DNA of 64,000 bases, taken from NCBI GenBank assembly GCA_951394405.1, contig OX596337.1, positions 372,001-436,000 of the forward strand, given 5' to 3'. Source of the stretch: Coprinellus micaceus. Taxonomy: Eukaryota > Basidiomycota > Agaricomycetes > Agaricales > Psathyrellaceae. Positions 10,020 through 20,400 of this stretch are shown here, one piece after another. The notes beneath the pieces are model-generated. The model was not told the DNA's origin. It was given only the letters and a program-made list of their open reading frames with translations, and ran no database searches. The position numbers were made by a program, and so were the translations under genes. The stretch's first letter is position 1. The number at the start of each line of letters is the position of its first letter.

Positions 10020-10820
10020 CTAGATCCACTCACCTCTGAGCTTCTCAAGTTGAGCAATAATATGATCTAAACTCCCCTGAATCCCCCGCTGCAACCCGCG
10101 ATGCACCCGCAGGTACCGTTGGAGCATACTCAGCTTGATATTGGGGATAGAGCGCGCCACACTAATGATAGAACCTACCACATGGAAGTTAGAACGTCTT
10201 AGTGAGCTTCGTGGGGATGAGGATACTTTCGAAGGGGACGTACCATAGGGATCATAAGCCAACACAATCCATAGTGCGACTGCACCAACCAGTGCAGCTG
10301 CAAGAAGAGCAGCGACCACAAGCACTGTTGCTTGAGTTGTTGACATGAGCACCATAACAGTTCCAGATCCGTTTAGCTGGGAAGAGTCATGCGGTGTCGC
10401 CGGGCAATGGGATGCGGCGGAGGGTTTGGCTTGTTGCACTTCTGAGTCGGACATCGCAGGAATCAACGATCCAGAGGAAGGTGAGTTAGTATCGGGCCGC
10501 ACGGCGTCAAGACCCTTTGCCGTTGAAGAAGGGTCCACTCTGTTTGTCCTGGGTAAGGTCTTCGGTTGGAGTAACTTCTCGCACTCGACCTCTGATTCGA
10601 CGGCATCTTCACCCTGTTCAGGGACTCTGGAGGCACCTTTTGGTGGCAGGCCCTTCGCAACACGGGCCAGATGGTGCTCTCGCTGGATTTCCATGGCTCT
10701 GATCCTTTGCTCCCTCTGCTCCCTCTGCTCCCTCTGCCTCTTGAAGCTCATCGCAGCATTCCTAGCATCGGCGTCGCTTGCGTTGGAGGCTGAAGAGTCA
10801 CTGATGGCTGGGAGAGGCAT
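10020..10820 (-). CDS. Single-pass transmembrane protein of unknown function
   Basis: Two exons, 10820-10244 and 10174-10020, are joined across a 69-nt phase-1 intron (10175-10243, GTACGT..TAG). The product is about 243 residues. The start at 10820 (MPLPAIS) is preferred over an upstream in-frame ATG because the upstream part reads like untranslated sequence. The N-terminal part is polar with a short Arg/Gln/Glu repeat (REQREQREQR at about residue 30). One strong membrane segment follows (TVLVVAALLAAALVGAVALW). After the intron comes a short basic, amphipathic tail (SMLQRYLRVHRGLQRG). No domain is recognised. It lies inside the giant element between the Cyc8 fragment and the DUF6698 gene, both on the same strand. 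It could be cargo or a neighbouring host gene carried along. Confidence 0.55.
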   Translation of the reverse strand: MPLPAISDSSASNASDADARNAAMSFKRQREQREQREQRIRAMEIQREHHLARVAKGLPPKGASRVPEQGEDAVESEVECEKLLQPKTLPRTNRVDPSSTAKGLDAVRPDTNSPSSGSLIPAMSDSEVQQAKPSAASHCPATPHDSSQLNGSGTVMVLMSTTQATVLVVAALLAAALVGAVALWIVLAYDPYGTSPSKVSSSPRSSLRRSNFHVVGSIISVARSIPNIKLSMLQRYLRVHRGLQRGIQGSLDHIIAQLEKLRGEWI

Positions 10821-11457
10821 GCGAAGGGAAGTCGGCCTTGTTCGCACTTCGTGATATGTGCAGAAGAGAAAGGGAGGTGCGCGAGTTGTGTGCAGTCGGT
10901 CTGGTCGAGGAAGTAATACGTACACCTCCACCATCGGATAACGGGCTGGTTACCCGAAATTTCCAAGTCGTTAATCCCAGGGTTTGGTGGTGTTGGGGAC
11001 TGTCACGATGGTCGCTACCCGGCAACGCAATACTGAGCTCACTGGCAGGGCAGCAACCGACGGAGGTAGCTGCTAGTCATCACAAAACACGATGTTCAGA
11101 GTCAAGTCGTCAAGGGAGGCCGAACTAATGAACTAGTACTTAGCTCCCACAAAGGAGCACTTTGAATTACTAAACTTCTGGTTCTACTTTTACTGGGAGA
11201 GGCACTTCCAGCAGCGGGGCAGAGCTGATGTAATGGTTCATAAAATTGGGCGCTTGAATAGGTAGTTGGCGCCCGTGACGTCATCAACTCTCGTTCTATG
11301 GTAGCACAGAAAGGGGAGGGCGTTCACCCCATAGAAATTGGGATTAGTGAGATGGACCATATGAATTAGAAGAATGCGGATTCTGTGGGTAGGATCCGGT
11401 CTAGGGGCTTCGGACGCGCCAGATAACTTGAAGCAGGAGATCAACGGAGGATCTGCC
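10821..11457. other. Intergenic, no gene seen
   Basis: This holds the upstream region of the one-TM gene and the downstream region of the DUF6698 gene. Open frames here are short or overlap the DUF6698 3' end in the wrong frame. Confidence 0.4.
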
Positions 11458-14400
11458 TCACGCATCCCCCGAGTTCTCACCCTCACCGGAATCCTGCGTG
11501 GCTGGAATAGTTGACTGAACCTCCTCAAGGGCAGGCTCCTTGGTCGCACGCCAGGCCTTGAGCTTATCCATGACCGATGGCACCGCTGGCTTGCTACTGA
11601 CACCCGTGTGATATGAAGGGAATACGATTCTGTTGGAGACGTCAGCATGGTGCCAGGGTAACATGGAGGTAAGTATTTACCCATTCCACAGCTTCATTAA
11701 GGCCTCCACTTCTTCCTTCTCCGATGGACTCTCTAACCAATCTATAATCGATTTATAGAAGCGCTCGGAGTCGGTGGATCTATCGTTGCGGCAAAACACA
11801 GCACTGGAGCTCAATGCGAAACGAACCTGGCATGCAGAAGTTAGAGTCCAGTTGTACATCAAGCAAATAGAACAAATCACCATGGTTGATATATATGCCA
11901 GAGAGGTGATAGTGACCTCCTTCATGCCGTGTATCTCAGCATTGCCAGAGCGAGTCGCTCGCGCGTGGCTGTCGACAGAGCTCGGAGAGGTGAAGACATG
12001 CTTAAAACCCTGTTATCAAAAGAACTGCGTGAGGAGCCTGGTAAAACAAGCGAAGACGGATAGGACAAACCAGGATAAGCAATTTCCCCTCGAACAATCC
12101 ATCCCATGGATTCTCATCGTTGAACTGATGGTCGCGGTACAGGAAGGTAGGCCAAACATCTCCAGTCACAGCGATCTCCCCAGACCTCAGCATGTTACGT
12201 GTTCTAGATTTTGCCGTCGTTAGAAGGGTCAGGGATCGATACAGTAGTGTACATACTCCGTATCATTCCAGTCAAGCGTCGCTGGACAAAGCAGCGCACC
12301 AGTGGTCTCATGGAAAAACCCACGATCCGTCTTCACGTTTCGGGTCAGTGGAGGTCTCATCACGCCTGTGCTCGGTACTATCCAGTCCAGAATGACGCTC
12401 TTCAAGGATTTGGTATCGTCGGCACGAGCGGAATTAGCCCCCTTGCCAACCTGAGCCTTGCTTAGAACCGGTTTGACCAAGACTGTTACGCTTCGCTTCA
12501 CACCTCCCCTCCTACCTATGCATGACCACTTCATTTCTTTTCTCTTTTTATGACTCATAGTTATTACGACCCCGCAGCTACCCCTGACTCATGCGCAGTA
12601 TGCGCTTACTACGACTCCGCAGCTACCCCGCAGCTACTCTGACATCATGCGCAGTATGCGCTCCACTAATACTCCACTCCCCCACTATTTACTCCACCCA
12701 CTCCACTATGACCTCATTATATCATCATGCGCAGCTACCCCATGACTCATACTAAAGTAGTATAAAGACCCCTTAGTTTATCCCATGTAGTTTAGCTTGT
12801 TATACTTTAATCTTAGTCCCCTTTCGCCCACTCCACTACGCCGCTCTCCCCCCAATAAGCTCCTGCAAGACTTCCGCAACTCCACAAGACTCCCTTCGCA
12901 TCACGCACCACAGCCGAGACAGTGAACGCCACTGAGAACCTTCCACACTCCACTATTGTCTAGTAGTGAACCCGCCGTGTGACGACGCCAGACTTGCCTA
13001 GGAGACCGCCAAACTAGGGAGCATCTGTAAGCCGGACTTGACTAGAAGATCGCCAAACTAGTAAGCATCCGAGAGTATCCGTGGACCCCTGACGTGTCAT
13101 AGAAGAACGATCAAGTCTGATACCAGTGCAACGTTCTATTGACCAATAGACGTGTGACTGACCCGCGCGACATCCCAGAAGCTATTAGGAATAGGGGGAT
13201 AGTACGACTAAGAAGCCGACCAGTGACGGACAACACCAACTCCCTCATCGAGGTCGTAACAGAATAACAAGCTCCAACAACGTTGCCTTCGTTCGAAACG
13301 AACGCAACAAGCCAACGACATCACGGATCAACGAAGCAGACCCCCGACTCCAGAAACACCAGAACAATCCTGTTTTGGAAATCATCACACCTTCAGTAGA
13401 CTCGATAAACTCGATTACGGTTGTGAGGAACACGAAGACGGAAACACCTGGACCATCTGCAAACGTCAACCGTGTCCATACCGACTTCAATATCCGTGCG
13501 ATACCGCAGAAGTAGACCAATCAAGAACACCAGCCCACGACGACGAACACGAAAAAGACTTCGTACACAGGTCTAGGCAAAATCAGATAAGCCAACACAG
13601 AGAACGTCAAGCACAAGCCATCGAGATCCACTTGATTAACAAACAAAGATCAAAGAATCTCCAAGAGGAACAAGTAAAGCAATTACTTGAACAACAAGCC
13701 ACCAAGAAAGCAAAAGAAGAAGGCCTAGCACTAAGTTTCCACTCCACCGGAATCACACCGTTTGGATCGCAAGCACCATCGCCAGTATCCCATCAGGGTA
13801 AACCATACGAAAGACAAGCGTCTAAATCTAGACAAGGATCACGAGCACAAACACCAAAGACAGAACATCCGATACCGAGTTTTTTTGGACCACCAGCACC
13901 ACCGCCGCTCGTATCGTATCCATCAGCAATCAAAGAACAAACCGAAGGGAATTCCCCTGAACGAAAAGAAGACGTCGACGAAACAATGTCCGACCACGGA
14001 GATCCCCCAAACCCCGAGAACCCACCAGTCATCAATACCACTACGATCACCGGACCCGATGCCAAGGTATCTGTCAAAGACTATGACGGAGACCGAACAC
14101 GCTTCCAGGCTTTCAAAGACTCGGTGGAGCTTTACTTCGAATTCTATCAAGAACAATTCGAAGGAAAGGACCGAAAGAAGATAGTCCTTGTTCTTTCGAA
14201 GCTAACAAGTGGAGAAGCTCTAATATGGAGGAAACTCTATATGAAATCAGAAGAATACAAGTCCGACAAGTACAACGAATTTTGGACCAAACTCGAAAAG
14301 ACGTTCAAGAAGCAATACCAGGAAGATGACGCACACTACTATCTCAAGAACAAGCAGCAATCACCGAAAGAGTCGGCTCAAACCTTCATCACCAACTGGA

Positions 14401-17400
14401 GGACACTAGCAGACGCAGCCGAATTCAAGCTCGAGGGCAATGATCGCACCGCCCTCGGATACCTGAAACCACTCCTCAGAGACGGGCTAGTCAAAAGAAT
14501 GGCTCAACAACTCGACGAACCCACAGACTTCGAAGAATGGGTGAAAGCAGCCATCACCTTCGACAACAAATACCGACAGCAAAACGACCAACGAATGGGG
14601 TTATCACGACCATTCTTCGCACAAGGGTTTAGACCCACACAGAAGCCAATCAAAGATCCTTACGCCATGGAAGTTGACGCCATGACCATGGAAGAACAAA
14701 CCCAGAGAAGGGAATACATGAACAAGCAAGAATGCTACAACTGCGGACGAAAAGGACACTTCGCCCGAGAATGCCGTCAACCCAAGAAACCCCGTAACGA
14801 ATCATACCAAAATCGTTACGGATCTCCATCAAACAGCCGAGCTATCGCAACTATCTCCAAACCCCCTACCGCCGACACAGCACGACACATCCGGTCTCTT
14901 CTGGCCCAATACACGGGTGCAGAAGAAGAAAGAATCTTCGCCGATTTTAGGAGCATGCAGCTCGAACCGGATTTTCAGTGAAGGAGGAACAATCGGCTAT
15001 CTCTCCATCGCTGTGCATCCGATCCATGCTGATAGCCGAGACAAGTAACCAAAGCATGCACATCCCTGTCCGCATCACCCAAGAAGACCGAAACATCGAC
15101 ACCCGAGGTTTCATCGATTGCGGCGCAGGAGGAAAGTTCATAGACTCCAAATTCGCTCAAGACTACCAAATCAAGACCACCCCACTCCGTTACCCCATTG
15201 AAGCCAAAAACGTCGATGGAACCCCCAATAAGCATGGGACCATCACCCACTACGTCAGACTCCCTATCACCATCAATCAGAAGACCAAGACCCACCAACT
15301 TTTCGTTTGTGGCCTTGGGAAACAAACCGTCATTCTAGGTTTCCCTTGGCTCCAAGACGAAAACCCGATCATAGATTGGAAGCTTGGCACTCTGACATGG
15401 CGAACACCTGACATTGACCCAGTACCGATCGAAGTCTCTGAAATAGAACTGGACCCACAGATAGAAGTTGAAGTCTTCTATCTCCAAAACGACGAACTCG
15501 AAGAAGAAGAAGGGATACCTGCCCCTATCTACATTGCAAGAACCACGCTATCACGCAAACTCATTCTACCCACCTACTCCGAATACCCCGACGAATTCGA
15601 TGAGTTTGACGACTTCGATGACGAAATCGAAGAAAAGACCGAAGAAGAGATCAAGGCAAAGCTACCGGAGGCCTATCACGAATTTATCGACGTCTTTAGC
15701 AAGAAAAACGCCGATAAATTCCCAGCCAGCACGAAATACGACCACGCGATCAATGTCAAAGATAGTTTTCAACCAAGAAGAATGAAACCATACATTCTTT
15801 CACCCGATCAGGAGAAAGAAGTCAAAGATTTCATCAAAGAAAACTTGAAATTAGGACGAATCCGACCCTCCCAATCACCTATGGGTTCCCCAGTATTTTT
15901 CGTAAAGAAAAAGAGTGGGAAACTCCGACTTTGCCAAGATTATCGATACCTCAACGAACACACAATATCCGATGCCTACCCAATTCCCCGAATCGACGAT
16001 CTCCTCAAAAGATTCCAGAAAGCCAAGTACTTTTTCAAGATCGACTTGAAATGGGGATACAATAACGTCCGAATCAAAGAAGGCGACCAATGGAAAGCGG
16101 CCTTCTCAACCCAACGAGGGCTCTTCGAACCCACAGTCATGTTTTTCGGTCTGAAAAACTCTCCACCCACCTTCCAACGACTCATGGATGATGTCATTCA
16201 AGGACCAGACATCATCGAAGAAACTGCTCTTGTCAAAAGATCCGACAAGAATGCTCTTGTAAAAACATCCGAAGAACCTGAAGAACCACCATGGGTTGAA
16301 GTATACATGGATGACACGCTTGGAGCAGGAGAAACCAAGGAAGAATGTCGAAAAGAAGCTTTCCGCACCCTGCGCAAACTCAGGAAGGCCGGACTCCCCG
16401 CCAATATCGACAAATGTGCATTCGAAGTCCCAGAAGTTGATTTTCTAGGATTCATCATCGGACATGGAAAAATCCGTATGGATCCAGACAAAATCAAAGG
16501 ACTAACCGAATGGCCCATCCCAACAAAGCTAAAGGAAGTACGATCATTCCTAGGCTTTGGAAACTTCTATCGACGCTTCATTAAGAACTACTCCACTATC
16601 GCTGCTCCACTACACGCTCTACAAGGAAAGGACGTCCCATTCGTCTGGTCTGACGAATGTAACACAGCCTTCAACCTCCTTAAAGAGAAGTTCACGTCAT
16701 ACCCAGTACTCCACCTTCCAAATCCAGACCAGCCGTACCAGATCGAAGCAGACGCCTCCAAATACGCATCAGGAGCCGTCTTAACCCAACTAGACGAACA
16801 TGGAGCAAGACACCCGATATGCTTCATGTCGAAAACGTTCGACAGCGCCCAGAAAAACTACGAAATTTACGACAGGGAACTCCTCGCCATTATTCGCGCT
16901 CTTGAAGAATGGCGACCATTCATTCAAGGATCACCCTTCGTAACAACAGTATATTCCGACCATCAGAACCTCACGTATTGGAAGAACCCCCAACGACTCA
17001 GTCCCCGACAAGCCCGAGCATTCCTCACCCTATCGAAGTACAACTTCGAATTGAAACATCAACCAGGCACCAAGATGTTCCAATCAGACGCACTATCAAG
17101 ACGACCCGATCTATGTTTAGACGAAGAAGATCCGAAAGAAGTCGTCATGCTTCCACCGGACTTATTCGTAAACTTGATCGACACCGCGCTCCAAGAACAA
17201 ATTCTCAACTCCGACAAAATGGAATTAGAAGCAGCTGACGCGCTTAAACTCCTATTGGAAGAAGGCCCCACAGACCTCCAGAATGACCTGCAAGACTGGA
17301 CTGTGGAGACCAAAGACGACAAACACATGCTTTTTCGAAAAGGAAAAGCTTACATCCCCAACGATATTGAACTCAGACGCAAGATTGTTCAATCACACCA

Positions 17401-20400
17401 TGACTCAACAACCATCGGACACCCTGGCGAACTTGGAACATTCAACGCCGTCAAAGAAGATTACTGGTGGCCAGGAATGCGCAAATTCATCAAAGCCTAC
17501 GTCAAGGGATGCGCAGAATGTCAACAGTTCAAAATCAACCGACAACCCGTTAAACCCACGCTACTCCCAATCACCGGACCCAAATCGAACCGCCCCTTTA
17601 CCCAACTATCGGTAGACTTCATCACCGACCTACCACCGTCAAAAGGATACGACTCCATAATGATCGTGGTCGATCATGGTCTAACGAAGGGGGTAATTCT
17701 TGAACCCTGCAACAAGACGATCACCGCCAAGCAAACTGCGGATGCTTTTGTTCGCCGTGTTTTCACCGATTACGGCCTTCCAGACAAAATCATTTCAGAT
17801 CGAGGCCCCCAATTTGCGTCCAAGACGTTCCGAGACCTTCTAGAACGCCTCAGAATCAACTCCGCACTATCAACTGCCTTTCATCCTCAGACAGACGGAG
17901 GTACCGAACGCGTCAACCAAGAAATAGAAGCGTATCTTGCTATCTATTGCTCCGCAAACCCAGCAACATGGAGCCAAGCTCTACCAATCCTACAGTTCGT
18001 TCACAATTCCCGCAAACATGCTGATAGAACCCACACCCCTTTCGAACTCATCATGGGAACCCAACCTCGTGCCCTACCGGAAGCATTTGACAAGACAAAC
18101 TTCCCAGATAACGAGGAACGATTCAAGGAGCTTCAAAAGTCCCGAAACGAAGCACTATCCGCCCATGAACTAGCCAGAAACCGCATGATCGAACGAACAG
18201 ACAAGACCTGGAAGCCATTCAAGTTAGGCGACCAAGTCTGGCTAGAAGCAAGGAACCTGAAGCTTCCATACCGATCGAAGAAGATGCAACCCAAGAGACT
18301 GGGACCATTCAAAATCATTGAATTGATTGGACTCCGTGCATATCGATTGAAGCTCCCAAAGGGATGGAAGATCCACAACGTTTTCCACATCTCGCTTCTA
18401 TCACCATTCAACTCCACCGATGCCCATGGCCCCTCTCACCCAGAACCTCCACCTGACATCATTGGTGGAGAAGAGGAGTACGAAATCGAAGGAATCATCA
18501 ATCACAAGGTCAAACGCAATGGGACTGTGGAATATCTCGTCAAATGGCTTGGCTATGATGAAACCAAGTGGTTCAAAGAAGACGAACTAGTGCACAGCCA
18601 AGAGACTCTGGAAGACTATAAGAGAGACAACAGTTTGTGACTTCAAAAACAAACCAACTCCCCCACTCCCAACACAACCACTTCATCCTACCCTTCCTCC
18701 AATGTTCGGACTTGCCCCTATCGCCCAGTCTACCCCCAGAATTGTCGCCGCCAATGTCGCCTCCACCACCACAACCTCATCCAAGACCCGCTCTCCCTCT
18801 TACGCCACCGCCATCTCTTCTACTCCCGCCGTCATCAATGCCCCGCAGGGTGCGGGCCAGATTTTGCGCCAAGCTGGCTACCTTCCCGTGGATTCGGCCC
18901 AGAACACCCCCAAGACCCCCAAGAGTGTTCACTGGTCCATTTTCGCACCGCCTCTCCCCCCTACTGCCACACATCGTCCGTGGGCAGATTATTCTACGGG
19001 ATCCCTCCTTGTCCGCCCCGACGTTGTGCGCCTTCCACGCCGCATCTTTGCCACCAGCGACCCGGAGGGTATCGACCTCCGCATCGCCTTCACCGACGCA
19101 GAGGTGGCCTATGCCGAGTCCACCCTCACCAACATGAAGACGTACGAAGACATCGTCAAGCAAACCGGCCCTGGAGGAACCCTCATCACCGCTGCCCAAT
19201 ACAACTCCCCTGACGCCCACTGGGCCCACGCCATCCAACACGCCGAACAGGCAAAAGAAGAAATCACCAGAATCACCAACCTCGTCAACGCCGTCATCGC
19301 AGCAGCACCCCCTCCCTATATCCGCGCCATCCTCGAGGAATCGCTCCAAGATGCCAAGCGGTGCTTGAAATCTTGGACCGACGTCCTCGAGGAAAACATC
19401 ACCGAGGTCCGCATTGCCGTGCGCCGGGCCCACCTCCTCCTCCGCAACTACGACCTCCGCACCGAACGCTATGGGCCGTACCCCATGAGCCGACTCTCGA
19501 AGGAAGAGAAGGAGAAACGCAAAGGCCTCACATGCGAGGCATGCGGGCAGAAGGGTCACTGGCAAGTCGACCACACCCTTTTTACTTGCATACATTGCAA
19601 GAAGAACGCCCCCAACCACTACGCCATCGACTGCCCCTCCAAGCCTCAGAAACCCCGCCGCTCCCCTCGTAACCACCACCGCCAACAGAAGAAGAAGATG
19701 CCCGAGCTCATGGACATCGACGAAGAGTGGAAGTTCGACAGCGGTTGGAACGACGATGGGAACTGTGAGAACGAGGATGAAGGAAACGGTTGGGACTAGA
19801 CCATTCGAGCCAGGGGCTCAAATCTTGTGAGGGGGGTATTGTTACGCTTCGCTTCACACCTCCCCTCCTACCTATGCATGACCACTTCATTTCTTTTCTC
19901 TTTTTATGACTCATAGTTATTACGACTCCGCAGCTACCCCGCAGCTACTCTGACATCATGCGCAGTATGCGCTCCACTAATACTCCACTCCCCCACTATT
20001 TACTCCACCCACTCCACTATGACCTCATTATATCATCATGCGCAGCTACCCCATGACTCATACTAAAGTAGTATAAAGACCCCTTAGTTTATCCCATGTA
20101 GTTTAGCTTGTTATACTTTAATCTTAGTCCCCTTTCGCCCACTCCACTACGCCGCTCTCCCCCCAATAAGCTCCTGCAAGACTTCCGCAACTCCACAAGA
20201 CTCCCTTCGCATCACGCACCACAGCCGAGACAGTGAACGCCACTGAGAACCTTCCACACTCCACTATTGTCTAGTAGTGAACCCGCCGTGTGACGACGCC
20301 AGACTTGCCTAGGAGACCGCCAAACTAGGGAGCATCTGTAAGCCGGACTTGACTAGAAGATCGCCAAACTAGTAAGCATCCGAGAGTATCCGTGGACCCC

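Noticed and set aside
18777..19685. 302-codon minus-strand frame opposite ORF3
   Set aside because: It is the antisense shadow of ORF3, produced by its C-rich codon use.
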